Assembly (NCBI RefSeq): GCF_022899245.1
Contig: NZ_JALJAZ010000001.1
Coordinates: forward strand, 2,143,001 to 2,207,000
DNA length: 64,000 nt
DNA from: Falsirhodobacter halotolerans
Lineage (GTDB): Bacteria; Pseudomonadota; Alphaproteobacteria; Rhodobacterales; Rhodobacteraceae
Reading direction: 5' to 3'
Below, piece by piece: positions 27,975 to 38,291 of this stretch. The notes below the pieces were generated by a model. It did not search any database. It worked only from the letters and a program-made list of their open reading frames with translations, and had not been told where the DNA came from. Within the stretch, counting starts at the first letter, position 1; every line of letters begins with the position of its first letter. A program made the position numbers and the translations under genes.

Positions 27975-29725
27975 CCCTGTTCCAAACCGGCGCGGACCCG
28001 CGCCCCCTTCGCCGCATCCTTATTGCCAACCGGGGTGAGATTGCCTTGCGCGTGATCCGCGCCTGCCGTGACGAAGGCATCGAATCCATCGCCGTCTATG
28101 CCGATGCCGACCGCGATGCGCCCTTCGTGCGGGCCGCCGATCAGGCCTTTGCCTTGGAGGGGGAAAAGCCCGCCGACACCTATCTGAACGCGGACAAGAT
28201 ATTGGCCATCGCGGCCCGGGCGGGGGCGGATGCGATCCATCCCGGCTATGGCTTTCTGTCCGAACGGGCCGATTTCGCGCAAGGCGTGATGGCGGCGGGT
28301 CTGGTGTGGATCGGCCCCGACCCGCAGGTGATCGAGGCCTTGGGCGACAAGATCGAGGCCCGCCGCATCGCGGAGCAGGTCGGCGCGCCGCTGGTCGCAG
28401 GGTCCCCCGGGCCGGTCACGGGGGCCGAGGCGCTGGCCTTTGCCCAGCAGCACGGCCTGCCCATCGCGATCAAGGCCGCGCATGGCGGCGGCGGGCGCGG
28501 CATGAAGGTCGCGTGGCGGCTGGAGGAGGTGGAAGAGCTTTTCGACAGCGCCACGCGCGAGGCGGTCTCGGCCTTCGGCCGGGGCGAATGTTTTGTCGAG
28601 CAGTTCCTGAACCGCCCGCGCCATATCGAGGCGCAGGTTCTGGCCGACCGCCACGGCACGGTGAAGGTGCTGGGCACCCGCGACTGCTCGCTTCAACGCC
28701 GCAACCAGAAACTGGTGGAGGAGGCGCCCGCCCCCTTCCTCGATCCCGCGATGACGGACCGCATCCTGTCCTCGGCCCGCGACATCTGCGCCAGGGCGGG
28801 GTATTCCGGCGCGGGCACGGTGGAGTTCCTGCTGTCGGAAAACGGGACGCTGTCCTTTCTGGAGGTGAACACCCGCCTTCAGGTCGAACATCCGGTGACC
28901 GAGGAAACCACCGGCATCGATCTGGTCCGCGCGATGATCCGCGTGGCGGCGGGTGCGCGCCTGACGGATGACACGACGCCCGCCCCGCGCGGCCATTCGA
29001 TCGAATTCCGCATCAACGCCGAAGATCCCGCCCGCGGCTTCCTGCCCACCCCCGGCCCGATCACACTGTGGGAGGCGCCATCCGGCCCCGGCGTGCGAAT
29101 GGACAGCGGCGTCACCACCGGCGGCGCGGTCGCGGCCAATTTCGATTCGATGATGGCCAAGCTGATCGTGACCGGAGCCACACGGGCCGAGGCGCTGGCC
29201 CGCGCCGCCCGCGCGCTGGACGAGTTTCGGGTGGAGGGCGTGGCCTCGGTCATCCCGTTCCACAAGGCGGTGCTGAAACAGGCCGACTTCACGATCGATT
29301 TCCGCGTCCACACCCGCTGGATCGAGACGGACTTTGCCGACGCGCTGGCGGCCGAGATGGCGGCCCATCCGCGCGTCACCGCCCCGAACGCCGCGCCGAT
29401 GCTGCGCGTGGCGATCGAGATCGACGGCAAGCGGCATGAACTGGGGCTGCCGCAGGGGCTGCTGTCGGCCCTGCCGCAGGGCGATGCGCCCGTGGTTCCG
29501 GCAACGCCCGCGGATCAGGACACCGTCCCCGCCCCCGTCGCGGGCACCCTGACGCTGTGGCAGGTGGCGGACGGCACCGATGTGGCCGAAGGCGAGGTCA
29601 TCGCGGTGATGGAGGCGATGAAGATGGAAACCCGCGTGGAGGCCCCGAAGGCCGGCCGGCTGGAGCAAATCGCCAAGGCGGGCGACACGTTGGGCTTCGA
29701 TGCGCCCCTGGCCCGCATCGTCTGA
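27971..29725 (+). CDS. Biotin carboxylase fused to a biotin carboxyl carrier domain
   Basis: A 584-residue protein. Residues about 12-460 are a complete biotin carboxylase: RRILIANRGEIALRVIRA, YLNADKIL, HPGYGFLSERADFA, the ATP-binding glycine loop KAAHGGGGRGMKV, EQFLNRPRHIEAQVL and FLEVNTRLQVEHPVTEE. The C-terminus is a biotinyl domain with the acceptor lysine in EAMKMETRVEAPK (about residue 551). No carboxyltransferase domain is attached, as in 3-methylcrotonyl-CoA or urea carboxylase systems; here the partner is most likely the PxpB-PxpC fusion, whose stop codon overlaps this start. Housekeeping AccC is normally separate from AccB, so this is probably a dedicated second enzyme. Confidence 0.92.
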   Translation: MTLFQTGADPRPLRRILIANRGEIALRVIRACRDEGIESIAVYADADRDAPFVRAADQAFALEGEKPADTYLNADKILAIAARAGADAIHPGYGFLSERADFAQGVMAAGLVWIGPDPQVIEALGDKIEARRIAEQVGAPLVAGSPGPVTGAEALAFAQQHGLPIAIKAAHGGGGRGMKVAWRLEEVEELFDSATREAVSAFGRGECFVEQFLNRPRHIEAQVLADRHGTVKVLGTRDCSLQRRNQKLVEEAPAPFLDPAMTDRILSSARDICARAGYSGAGTVEFLLSENGTLSFLEVNTRLQVEHPVTEETTGIDLVRAMIRVAAGARLTDDTTPAPRGHSIEFRINAEDPARGFLPTPGPITLWEAPSGPGVRMDSGVTTGGAVAANFDSMMAKLIVTGATRAEALARAARALDEFRVEGVASVIPFHKAVLKQADFTIDFRVHTRWIETDFADALAAEMAAHPRVTAPNAAPMLRVAIEIDGKRHELGLPQGLLSALPQGDAPVVPATPADQDTVPAPVAGTLTLWQVADGTDVAEGEVIAVMEAMKMETRVEAPKAGRLEQIAKAGDTLGFDAPLARIV

Positions 29726-29754
29726 AAAACGAACGCCCCCCGATCCGGGGGGCG
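29724..29754 (-). terminator. Intrinsic terminator of the histidine kinase gene
   Basis: On the minus strand an eight-base GC stem (29754-29747 with 29741-29734, loop of five) is followed by TTCGTTTTTC. It lies eight bases after the kinase stop codon and just after the convergent operon end; only the minus direction has the T-run. Confidence 0.75.
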
Positions 29755-29761
29755 GTCCATG

Positions 29762-32374
29762 TCAGGCCTTCGCCAGATGCCGCTGGCGCGCCTGCTCAAT
29801 GGCGGCGGCGATATGCCCCTGTGCATAGGGCTTGGGCAGCAGCGTCACATGATCGGCCTTCACCGAGGTGTCGCCGGTGGCCAGAACGATCGCCATGCCG
29901 GGGCGGTCCTTCATCACCCGGTCCGCCAGATCCAGACCCGTCATCCGCGGCAGGTTCATGTCGGTGATCAGGATCTCCACCGGATGGCCCTGCATCAGGA
30001 CCAGCGCCTCTTCCGCACTGGCGGCGACCACGACGGTGTGCCCCATGTCCTCCAGCATGTCCGCCGTGCTCATGCGGATCAGGGCGTCGTCTTCCACCAG
30101 CATGGTGACGGCCCCGGTCACGGGTTCGACATGCTCGGGCGGGTCGGGCGGCAGGGTTGCCAGATCGCGCTGCGCCTGATTGCCCAGAACGTGACGGATC
30201 TTCCGCGCCAGCGCCTCGCGGGTATAGGGTTTGGAGATCAGATCGACCCCCGCATCCAGCCGCCCGCCATGCACGATGGAATTTTCGGTATAGCCGGAGG
30301 TGAACAGCACCGCGAGGTTCGGCAGACGTTCCTTCGCCATGCGCGCCAGTTCCGGGCTTTTCAACGTGCCGGGCATCACGACATCGGTGAACAGAAGGTC
30401 GATCTTCACGCCGCTTTCGATGACGTTCAGCCCCGATTGCGCATCCACGGCCTTCAGCACCGAATAGCCCAGATCGCGCAGGATATCGACCACGGTGGCG
30501 CGAACCTCCTCGTCATCCTCGACCACCAGCACGGTTTCGGTGCCGCCGGTCACGGGCTCGTTGACGGTGACGACCTCCACATCCTCGGCCTGCATCGCGC
30601 GCGGCAGATAGAGGCGGATGGTCGTGCCATGCCCCACCTCGGAATAGATCTTGATATGCCCGCCCGACTGCTTGACGAAGCCGTAGACCATCGACAGGCC
30701 CAGACCGGACCCCTTCCCCTCCCCCTTGGTGGAGAAGAACGGCTCGAACACTTTTTCCAGAACCTCGGGGGTCATCCCGCTGCCGGTATCGGTCACGGCC
30801 AGCATGACGTATTGGCCGGGCGCCACCTCGTCATGGTTGCGGGCATAGGTGTCGTCCAGACAGGTGTTGCCCAGTTCGATCGTCAGCTTGCCCTGCCCGT
30901 CCATCGCATCGCGTGCGTTGATCGCAAGGTTCAGCAGCGCGTTCTCGATCTGCGTCGGGTCGATGAAGGTGTTCCATAGCCCGCCGCTGGCCACCGTCTC
31001 GATCTCGATCCCCTCGCCGATGGCGCGGCGCAGCATGTCGTCCATCCCCCGCACGAAACGGGTGACGTTGACGACGCGCGGTTCCAGCGCCTGCCGCCGC
31101 CCGAACGCCAGAAGCTGCGAGGCGAGCTTGGCCCCCCGCGCCACGCCTGCCAAGGCATTGGCCACACGGCGTTCGGCGCGGTCATTGCCCGTAACGTCGT
31201 TCGACAAAAGCTGCAGGTTGCCCGACACGACCTGAAGCAGGTTGTTGAAATCATGCGCCACGCCGCCGGTCAGCTTGCCGATGGTCTCCATCTTCTGGGA
31301 TTGCGCCAGCGCGGTCTGGGCCTGACGACGTTCCTCCACCGCCTGAATGACGCGGGTTTCCAACGTCTCGTTCAGGCTGCGCAACTGCTCCTCGGCGCGT
31401 TCGCGGTGGCGGACCTGGCGGGCCAGATCGTCGGCATGGTTCATCAGCGCCAGTTCGGCCACGCGCTGCGCCGTGATGTCGGTGTGGATGCCGACCCATT
31501 CGCGGATCGTCCCGTCCTCTTCCGTCACCGGTACGCCACGAATCGCGAAATACCGCCATTCGCCATCGGCGCGGCGCACGCGATGTTCGTGCACGAACAC
31601 GCCACGCGCGGCCACTGCCTCGCGCCAAGCCACGACCGAGGCGTCGCGGTCATCGGGATGGACCGCCTCGGCCCATCCGAAGCCCTGATACTCTTCGAAC
31701 CGCTGACCGGTCAAACGCGACCAGCCGGTTTGTTCGCCCGTCATCCGCCCTTCGGGCGAATTGGTCCAAAGAACGCCATGCACCGCGTCCACCGCGGCGG
31801 CGAAGCGTTCGTTGCTGTGCCGCTCCACCATCTGGGCGCGCAGGATGGGCGTCATGTCCAGCGCGGTGCACAGCACCCCGCCCATCTGGCCGTCCTGTTC
31901 GCGCACCGGTGTGCAGAAGACATAGAAGGAGAAATCCTCGGTCACGCCGTCGTGCGTCAGGGTCACGGTGCGGTTGGGAAAGACCTGCGCCTCGCCCGCC
32001 ATGCCCTTTTCCAACATGGCGCGGTTGAAATCCCAGCTGCGGGGGAACGCGGTCTCGATCGAACCGCCCATGGCGTCCGGGTGCAGGTCACCGATGATCG
32101 CGCAATAGGCGTCGTTGTAGATCAGCCGATGATCCGGCCCCCAGATCAGAACCTTCGGGATGGGCGAATTGACCAGCGTGTCCACGGTCGAGCACAGATG
32201 CGCCGACCATCCCTTGATCGGGCCCAGCGATGTGGTGGACCAGTCGAATGCCGCGATCAGGGTGGCGGTGGCGCTGTCACCGGACAGCCAAAGCGGACGC
32301 AGGGTGGCACTGTTCACGGGCGTGTAACCTGGAAATGGGGGCCCGTGCGATGCTGGGGGCCGGCGCTTGTTCAT
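29762..32374 (-). CDS. Hybrid sensor histidine kinase with two C-terminal receiver domains
   Basis: A soluble two-component hybrid of about 870 residues. It has a PAS-like domain (about 75-180), a second PAS fold with PAC motif (about 190-310, [12 protein letters not shown]), a coiled coil, HisKA with the phospho-accepting His near 374 in [12 protein letters not shown], HATPase ([33 protein letters not shown]), and two receiver domains with Asp near 664 (FTDVVMPG) and 805 (ITDMNLPRM). No membrane segments are seen, so the signal is probably intracellular. The start is uncertain: ATG 32374 is given, with a GTG at 32317 possible. No response regulator with an output domain is adjacent. Confidence 0.88.
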   Translation of the reverse strand: MNKRRPPASHGPPFPGYTPVNSATLRPLWLSGDSATATLIAAFDWSTTSLGPIKGWSAHLCSTVDTLVNSPIPKVLIWGPDHRLIYNDAYCAIIGDLHPDAMGGSIETAFPRSWDFNRAMLEKGMAGEAQVFPNRTVTLTHDGVTEDFSFYVFCTPVREQDGQMGGVLCTALDMTPILRAQMVERHSNERFAAAVDAVHGVLWTNSPEGRMTGEQTGWSRLTGQRFEEYQGFGWAEAVHPDDRDASVVAWREAVAARGVFVHEHRVRRADGEWRYFAIRGVPVTEEDGTIREWVGIHTDITAQRVAELALMNHADDLARQVRHRERAEEQLRSLNETLETRVIQAVEERRQAQTALAQSQKMETIGKLTGGVAHDFNNLLQVVSGNLQLLSNDVTGNDRAERRVANALAGVARGAKLASQLLAFGRRQALEPRVVNVTRFVRGMDDMLRRAIGEGIEIETVASGGLWNTFIDPTQIENALLNLAINARDAMDGQGKLTIELGNTCLDDTYARNHDEVAPGQYVMLAVTDTGSGMTPEVLEKVFEPFFSTKGEGKGSGLGLSMVYGFVKQSGGHIKIYSEVGHGTTIRLYLPRAMQAEDVEVVTVNEPVTGGTETVLVVEDDEEVRATVVDILRDLGYSVLKAVDAQSGLNVIESGVKIDLLFTDVVMPGTLKSPELARMAKERLPNLAVLFTSGYTENSIVHGGRLDAGVDLISKPYTREALARKIRHVLGNQAQRDLATLPPDPPEHVEPVTGAVTMLVEDDALIRMSTADMLEDMGHTVVVAASAEEALVLMQGHPVEILITDMNLPRMTGLDLADRVMKDRPGMAIVLATGDTSVKADHVTLLPKPYAQGHIAAAIEQARQRHLAKA

Positions 32375-32464
32375 CGTGTCATATAAGGGGCGCCCACCCC
32401 CCGAACAGGTGGAGGGCGCGGCATTTTTCAATCGCGCGCGGGAACCGCGAGGGGGCTGGTCGCC

Positions 32465-33031
32465 TCAGTCCTTGGCGCGTTCCACATAGGTCTTGTCATC
32501 GGTGTTGATGACGATCCGCGTGCCCGCGCCGATATGCGGCGGCACCATGACGCGCAGCCCGTTCGTGCACATCGCGGGCTTGTAGGAGGACGAGGCCGTC
32601 TGCCCCTTCACCACGGGCTCCGTCTCGCCGATCTCGACCGTCGCGCGCTGCGGCAGGTTGATGGCGATGGCCACGCCTTCGAACGTCTGCAGATAGGCCT
32701 TGGCGCCTTCGGTCAGGAACCAGGCGTCGTCGCCGATCACGTCGGGGGACACGGCCAGCTGTTCATAGGTCGCAGGCTCCATGAAGTGGTAGCCTTCGCC
32801 GTCCTCATACAGAAAGTCGTATTCGCGTTCGTCCACGGTGGCCTTTTCCACCATCTCGGTGGTGCGCCACCGCTCCGCCACCTTCACACCGTCCGAAATG
32901 CGGCGCATATCGACCGAGGTCGTGGGCGTGCCCTTGCCGGGGTGGAAGTTTTCGGATTTCAGGACGACGTAAAGACGGCCCTCCATCTCGACGACGTTGC
33001 CCTTGCGGAGCGAGGATGCGATGACTTTCAC
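32465..33031 (-). CDS. efp: Translation elongation factor P
   Basis: Relieves ribosome stalling at polyproline stretches. The 188-residue protein starts with GTG at 33031 (read as Met-Lys-Val-Ile-Ala), with AAGGA seven bases upstream; no ATG start fits. The three OB-like domains are visible: [32 protein letters not shown] and the C-terminal [19 protein letters not shown]. The modification loop is [10 protein letters not shown], keeping the lysine that is beta-lysylated in EpmA organisms. The lysyl-ligase gene epmA is divergently encoded 86 bases away. Confidence 0.96.
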   Translation of the reverse strand: MKVIASSLRKGNVVEMEGRLYVVLKSENFHPGKGTPTTSVDMRRISDGVKVAERWRTTEMVEKATVDEREYDFLYEDGEGYHFMEPATYEQLAVSPDVIGDDAWFLTEGAKAYLQTFEGVAIAINLPQRATVEIGETEPVVKGQTASSSYKPAMCTNGLRVMVPPHIGAGTRIVINTDDKTYVERAKD

Positions 33032-33117
33032 AGGAATATCCTTGTAAGGCGGGCCCCGTTTCCGGGGAAATCCCGCGTGAGATAGCGCATGTCGCCGCAA
33101 ATCGGAAGCCCGAACGC

Positions 33118-34149
33118 ATGACCGACACCCCTTGGTGGCATCCCGACCGCCACGCCGACCGCCGCCCGGCCCTGCTGGCCCGCAACCGCATCCGCCGGGC
33201 CTTGGGCGCATGGCTGGACGATCAGGGCTTCACCGAGGTCGATCCCGCGCAGCTTCAGACCAGCCCGGGGAACGAGACGCATCTGCACGCCTTTGCCACC
33301 GACCTTGTGGCCCCCGACCTGTCGCGGCGTGGCCTTTATCTGCACACCTCGCCCGAATTCGCGATGAAGAAGTTGCTGGCGGCGGGGGAGACACGGATCG
33401 CGGCCTTTTCCCACGTGTTCCGCAACCGCGAGGGGGGGCCGCGCCATGCGGTCGAATTCACGATGCTGGAATGGTATCGCGTGGGCGAGGATTACAGCAC
33501 CCTGATGGACGACTGCGCGGCGATGCTGGCGGTGGCCGCGCGGGCGGCGGGGGGGGACAGCCTGCGCCACGGAGAGGTCATCTGCGACCCCTTCGCCCTG
33601 CCCGAACGCCTGACCGTGGCCGAGGCCTTCGACCGCCACGCCGGCATCGACCTTCTGGCCACCATACCGCATGAGGGAGAGCCGGACCGCGATGCGCTGG
33701 CCGCGCAGATGGGCGATGTGCGTTTCGCGCCCGACGATACATGGTCCGACCTCATGTCGCGCGTCCTGTCCGAGAAGGTGGAGCCGCATCTGGGCCATGG
33801 GCGGGCGACCATCCTCGACCGCTATCCCGCGCCGGAGGCCGCCTTGGCCCGCCGCGCCACCGACCCGCGTGAGGCGGAGCGGTTCGAGCTTTACGCCTGC
33901 GGCGTCGAACTGGCGAACGGGTTCGGCGAACTGACCGACCCGGACGAACAGCGCCGCCGCTTCGTGGCCGAGATGGAGGAGAAGGCCCGCCGTTACGGCG
34001 AACGCTATCCCATCGACGAAGGGTTGCTGGCGGCCTTGGCGCATATGCCCCCCGCCAGCGGCATCGCCCTCGGCTTCGACCGGTTGGTCATGCTTGCGAC
34101 GGCGGCGCCGCATGTGGGGATGGTGCAGTGGACCCCGCCGGGGGGGTAG
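33118..34149 (+). CDS. epmA: EF-P--(R)-beta-lysine ligase (GenX/PoxA)
   Basis: A truncated class II lysyl-tRNA synthetase paralogue that attaches beta-lysine to EF-P. The 343-residue protein lacks an anticodon-binding domain and has the class II motifs: [52 protein letters not shown] (motif 2) and [16 protein letters not shown] (motif 3). It is divergent from efp, its substrate gene. The 3' end overlaps the convergent transglutaminase gene by 62 bases. The lysine 2,3-aminomutase epmB, needed to make beta-lysine, is not in the window. Confidence 0.94.
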   Translation: MTDTPWWHPDRHADRRPALLARNRIRRALGAWLDDQGFTEVDPAQLQTSPGNETHLHAFATDLVAPDLSRRGLYLHTSPEFAMKKLLAAGETRIAAFSHVFRNREGGPRHAVEFTMLEWYRVGEDYSTLMDDCAAMLAVAARAAGGDSLRHGEVICDPFALPERLTVAEAFDRHAGIDLLATIPHEGEPDRDALAAQMGDVRFAPDDTWSDLMSRVLSEKVEPHLGHGRATILDRYPAPEAALARRATDPREAERFELYACGVELANGFGELTDPDEQRRRFVAEMEEKARRYGERYPIDEGLLAALAHMPPASGIALGFDRLVMLATAAPHVGMVQWTPPGG

Positions 34150-34957
34150 CCGGGTTCTCCGCATCCTCGCACACGATCAGGAAATCGTGCAGGTCGTGCG
34201 GGCCGAAGCTGTGCAGCATCGCCACATCCGCGGCATCGCGCCCCACGGCGATGTTGATGCGCCCGATGCGCGGCGTGTTGTGACGCGCATCGAACGCATA
34301 CCATTGCCCATCCAGATACGCCTCGAACCAAGCCGAGAAATCCATCGGCCCGCCATAAGGCACGCCGATATCGCCCAGATACCCGTTCACATAACGCGCG
34401 GGGATCGACATGGCGCGGCAGAGCGCGACCGCCGTATGCGCGAAATCGCGGCACACGCCATAGCCGTCGGTGATCGCCCCCTGTGCCGTGCGCGTGGCGG
34501 ACGCTTTCTGATAATCGAACTTGATCTGCCCGTTAGCGAAATCGCAGATCGCCTGCACCCGCGCCCACCCTTGGGGAAGGTGGCCGAACCGGTCCCACGC
34601 GAAGGGGGCGAGGCTGTCGCTTTCGCAATACCGGCTGGGCAGAAGATATTGCAGGACGTCTGCCGGAAGCTGTTCGATCGGCGTCTCGCCCGCATGGGGA
34701 ACGACCGGCTCGGCCTCGCCGTGATCGTGGATCAGGCCGGTGCAGCGGATGCGCGTTTCCCCGGCGGGCGCGGTGAAGCGCAGGCAGATGTTGCCGAACG
34801 AATCCTCGAACGTCTCAAACGGCACATCCGGGGTCAGGCGGATGTCCTCCGCATCGACGAAGTCGGCGCGCCGTTCGGGACGCACGGCCATCCGGGTCAG
34901 GAAATGGGTGGGCTGCGCACAGCCGACGGAAATGTCGTAACCGAACCGAATAAGCAT
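34088..34957 (-). CDS. Transglutaminase-like cysteine protease-fold protein
   Basis: A 289-residue protein with an N-terminal beta domain (LIRFGYDISVGCAQPTHFL) and a transglutaminase-like core: RTAQGAITDGYGVCRDFAHTA with the likely nucleophile Cys near residue 177, RYVNGYLGDIG, and FSAWFEAYLDGQWYAFDARHN carrying the usual Trp and Asp. The position that normally holds the catalytic His before Ala-Trp is Ser here. A Pro/Ala-rich tail follows and overlaps epmA by 62 bases on the opposite strand. Proteins of this type act as proteases or peptide hydrolases; the substrate is unknown. Confidence 0.85.
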   Translation of the reverse strand: MLIRFGYDISVGCAQPTHFLTRMAVRPERRADFVDAEDIRLTPDVPFETFEDSFGNICLRFTAPAGETRIRCTGLIHDHGEAEPVVPHAGETPIEQLPADVLQYLLPSRYCESDSLAPFAWDRFGHLPQGWARVQAICDFANGQIKFDYQKASATRTAQGAITDGYGVCRDFAHTAVALCRAMSIPARYVNGYLGDIGVPYGGPMDFSAWFEAYLDGQWYAFDARHNTPRIGRINIAVGRDAADVAMLHSFGPHDLHDFLIVCEDAENPATPPAGSTAPSPHAAPPSQA

Positions 34958-35010
34958 GAAAATGTCTCCGAAAGATCGGACGCATAACGGTCGGTGCGGT
35001 CAAAGGTTCC

Positions 35011-35427
35011 TTATCCGCGCCGCAGCCGGATCACCACATCCACCCGGCTGATCGTGGCGCCCTGCGGCGCGTCGGGCAGGCGGGTGATCTCAAGCTGGTC
35101 GGCGGGGGCGTCGGTCAGATCCGACGAATCCTCCCAGAAAAAATGCGGGTGATCGTCGGTGCGGGTGTCGAAATAGCTTCTCGCCCCGTCCACGATCACC
35201 TCCTGCATCAGGCCCGCATCGCAAAAGGCCCGCAGGGTGTTGTAGACGGTGGCCAGGCTGACGCGATCCCCCGCCTCCGAACAGGCGGCGAACAGGCTTT
35301 CGGCGGTGACGTGGCGGTTCTGCCCGTCGCCCACCAACCGCTGGGCCAGCGCAAGCCGCTGCCGCGTGGGGCGCAGGTTGCCCTTGGCCAGCCAAGTCGT
35401 TCCGCGTTCGATTGCCGTCTGGGTCAT
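35011..35427 (-). CDS. irr: Iron response regulator Irr (Fur family)
   Basis: Haem- and iron-responsive Fur-family regulator of alphaproteobacteria. The 138-residue protein has the winged helix ([38 protein letters not shown]) and the metal/haem region [20 protein letters not shown]. It lacks the C-terminal double CxxC zinc site of Fur/Zur. The start at 35427 fits the Irr length of about 140; the ribosome binding site is weak. It is divergent from fabA-fabB-fabI, a neighbourhood seen for irr in several alphaproteobacterial orders. Confidence 0.9.
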   Translation of the reverse strand: MTQTAIERGTTWLAKGNLRPTRQRLALAQRLVGDGQNRHVTAESLFAACSEAGDRVSLATVYNTLRAFCDAGLMQEVIVDGARSYFDTRTDDHPHFFWEDSSDLTDAPADQLEITRLPDAPQGATISRVDVVIRLRRG

Positions 35428-35448
35428 GAAGCGCCGCCTTTCCCGCCC

Positions 35449-35478
35449 CCTATACCGCCAATCGCCCCCCGGATTCAA
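35449..35478 (-). promoter_or_regulatory. Putative irr promoter
   Basis: On the minus strand TTGAAT (35478-35473), 18 bases, TATAGG (35454-35449), 22 bases before the irr start codon. Confidence 0.45.
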
Positions 35479-35554
35479 GGCGGGCCGCCCCCCCGCACTT
35501 GCCACCCATCGGCCTGCGGTGATAGAGGAAGTCCGACATTTCAAGGGGAGCCTG

Positions 35555-36064
35555 ATGGCCGACTATCCGACGAGTTTCGACAAGGAAGCACTTCTGGCCT
35601 GCGCACGGGGCGAATTGTTCGGCCCCGGCAATGCCCAGCTTCCCGAACCGCCGATGCTGATGATGGACCGCATCACCGAGATTTCGGGCGATGGCGGTGC
35701 GCATGGCAAAGGTCATGTCGTGGCGGAGTTCGACATCCATCCCGACCTTTGGTTCTTTGCCTGCCACTTCCCCGGCAATCCGATCATGCCCGGCTGCCTG
35801 GGTCTGGACGGGCTGTGGCAGCTGACCGGCTTCAACCTGGGCTGGCGCGGCTGGCAGGGGCGCGGCTATGCCCTCGGCGTGGGCGAGGTCAAGCTGACCG
35901 GCATGGTCCGCCCTGACCGCAAGCTGCTGACATATCACGTCGATTTCACCAAAGCCGTTCAAACCCGCCGCCTGACCATGGGCGTGGCCGATGGCCGCGT
36001 CGAGGCGGATGGCGAGGTCATCTATCAGGTCAAGGACATGAAGGTCGCTCTCTCCGAGAGCTGA
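35555..36064 (+). CDS. fabA: 3-hydroxydecanoyl-ACP dehydratase/isomerase
   Basis: Makes trans-2-decenoyl-ACP and isomerises it to cis-3-decenoyl-ACP, the branch point of anaerobic unsaturated fatty acid synthesis. The 169-residue protein has the active-site His71 in [20 protein letters not shown] and Asp85 in the same stretch, and [13 protein letters not shown]. Start 35555 has AAGGGGAG upstream. It is followed by fabB after 25 bases, the pairing required for unsaturated fatty acids. Confidence 0.96.
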   Translation: MADYPTSFDKEALLACARGELFGPGNAQLPEPPMLMMDRITEISGDGGAHGKGHVVAEFDIHPDLWFFACHFPGNPIMPGCLGLDGLWQLTGFNLGWRGWQGRGYALGVGEVKLTGMVRPDRKLLTYHVDFTKAVQTRRLTMGVADGRVEADGEVIYQVKDMKVALSES

Positions 36065-36089
36065 CCCGATACGCGAAAGGAACACGTTC

Positions 36090-37316
36090 ATGCGTCGCGT
36101 CGTCATCACCGGCATCGGCATCGTCTCGCCCATCGGCAACACCGCGTCCGAGGTGGAAGCCTCGTTGCGGGCGGGCCGGTCGGGCATCGTCTTTTCCCCC
36201 GAATATGCCGAACACGGCTTTCGCAGCCAGGTCCACGGCATGCCGCAGATCGTGCTGGAAGATCACATCGACAAGCGCGATCTGCGCTTCATGGGACCGG
36301 GGGCCGCCTACAACTTCATCGCGATGGAGCAGGCGATCGCGGATTCGGGGCTGGAAAAATCCGACGTCTCGAACCCCCGCACCGGCCTGATCATGGGATC
36401 GGGCGGGCCGTCCACCTCGAACTTCTTTCAAGCGCATAACATCGTCATCGAGAAGAAGGCCCCCAAACGCATGGGGCCCTTCATGGTGACGCGCTGCATG
36501 TCCTCCACGAACTCGGCCTGCCTTGCCACGCCGTTCGGGATCAAGGGCGTGAACTATTCCATTACCTCCGCCTGCTCCACCTCGGCCCATTGCATCGGCA
36601 ACGGCGTCGAACAGATCCAGTTGGGCAAGCAGGACGTGGTGTTCGCCGGCGGCGGCGAGGAACTGGACTGGACGCTGTCGTGCCTGTTCGACGCGATGGG
36701 GGCGATGTCGTCGAAATACAACGACACGCCGGAAACCGCCTCCCGCCCCTATGACGCGACGCGCGACGGCTTCGTGATCGCGGGCGGCGGCGGTGTGGTG
36801 GTTCTGGAGGAGCTGGACCACGCGCTGGCGCGCGGCGCCAAGATCTATGCCGAGGTGACGGGCTATGGCGCGACCTCGGACGGCTATGACATGGTCGCCC
36901 CCTCGGGCGAGGGCGGCGAACGGTCGATGCGGCTGGCGCTGTCCACCCTGCCCGAGGGGCGCAAGATCGACTATATCAACAGCCACGGCACCTCGACCGG
37001 TGTGGGCGACATCACCGAGGTGAAGGCCATCCGCCGCGTGTTTGGCGACGGATCCACCCCGCTCATCGCTTCCACCAAATCGCTGACCGGGCACAGCCTG
37101 GGCGCGACCGGCGTGCATGAGGCGATCTATTCGCTGCTGATGATGAACGGCGATTTCATCGCCGCCTCGGCCAATGTCACGACGCCCGATCCGGAACTTC
37201 ACGAGGGCGAGATCGTGACAAAGCTGCGTGAAAACGTCACACTCGATTCAGTCCTGTCCAACAGCTTCGGCTTCGGCGGAACCAACGCCACGCTTGTCAT
37301 GAGCAAATATCGCTAA
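36090..37316 (+). CDS. fabB: 3-oxoacyl-ACP synthase I
   Basis: Elongating condensing enzyme needed for unsaturated fatty acids. The 408-residue protein has the Cys-His-His triad: Cys162 in [13 protein letters not shown], His in [13 protein letters not shown] and His with its Lys in [13 protein letters not shown]. The C-terminus [13 protein letters not shown] is also typical. AAAGGAA precedes the ATG. It lies between fabA and fabI in one operon. Confidence 0.96.
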   Translation: MRRVVITGIGIVSPIGNTASEVEASLRAGRSGIVFSPEYAEHGFRSQVHGMPQIVLEDHIDKRDLRFMGPGAAYNFIAMEQAIADSGLEKSDVSNPRTGLIMGSGGPSTSNFFQAHNIVIEKKAPKRMGPFMVTRCMSSTNSACLATPFGIKGVNYSITSACSTSAHCIGNGVEQIQLGKQDVVFAGGGEELDWTLSCLFDAMGAMSSKYNDTPETASRPYDATRDGFVIAGGGGVVVLEELDHALARGAKIYAEVTGYGATSDGYDMVAPSGEGGERSMRLALSTLPEGRKIDYINSHGTSTGVGDITEVKAIRRVFGDGSTPLIASTKSLTGHSLGATGVHEAIYSLLMMNGDFIAASANVTTPDPELHEGEIVTKLRENVTLDSVLSNSFGFGGTNATLVMSKYR

Positions 37317-37326
37317 GGAATCGCCA

Positions 37327-38124
<798 letters not shown>

Positions 38125-38131
38125 GGCGCAA

Positions 38132-38155
38132 GGGTCGGCACTGCCGGCCCTTTTT
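38132..38155 (+). terminator. Intrinsic terminator of fabA-fabB-fabI
   Basis: GGGTCGGC (38132-38139) pairs with GCCGGCCC (38143-38150) with one wobble, followed by five T, beginning eight bases after the fabI stop. Confidence 0.75.
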
Positions 38156-38175
38156 CGTATCTGGGGGGAGTTTTA

Positions 38176-38249
38176 TGGAGCGGGCGGCGGGAATCGAACC
38201 CGCGTCATTAGCTTGGAAGGCTAAGGTCTTACCATTACACAACGCCCGC
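38176..38249 (-). tRNA. tRNA-Gly (TCC)
   Basis: A 74-base cloverleaf with encoded CCA. Read on the minus strand: acceptor GCGGGCG with CGCCCGC, D arm TGTAATGGTAAGAC, anticodon loop CTTCCAA giving TCC, T arm GCGGGTTCGATTCCCGC. Confidence 0.95.
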
Positions 38250-38259
38250 GCTCAGGGGG

Positions 38260-38288
38260 GATATACGCCCTCCCACCGGAGGGCGCAA
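38260..38288 (-). promoter_or_regulatory. Putative tRNA-Gly promoter with embedded hairpin
   Basis: On the minus strand TTGCGC (38288-38283), 17 bases, TATATC (38265-38260), ending 11 bases before the tRNA, the same spacing as at tRNA-Met. The spacer is a perfect palindrome, CGCCCTCC-N4-GGAGGGCG at 38266-38285 on the plus strand, that may also end the nucleotidase transcript. Confidence 0.5.
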
Positions 38289-38291
38289 CCG

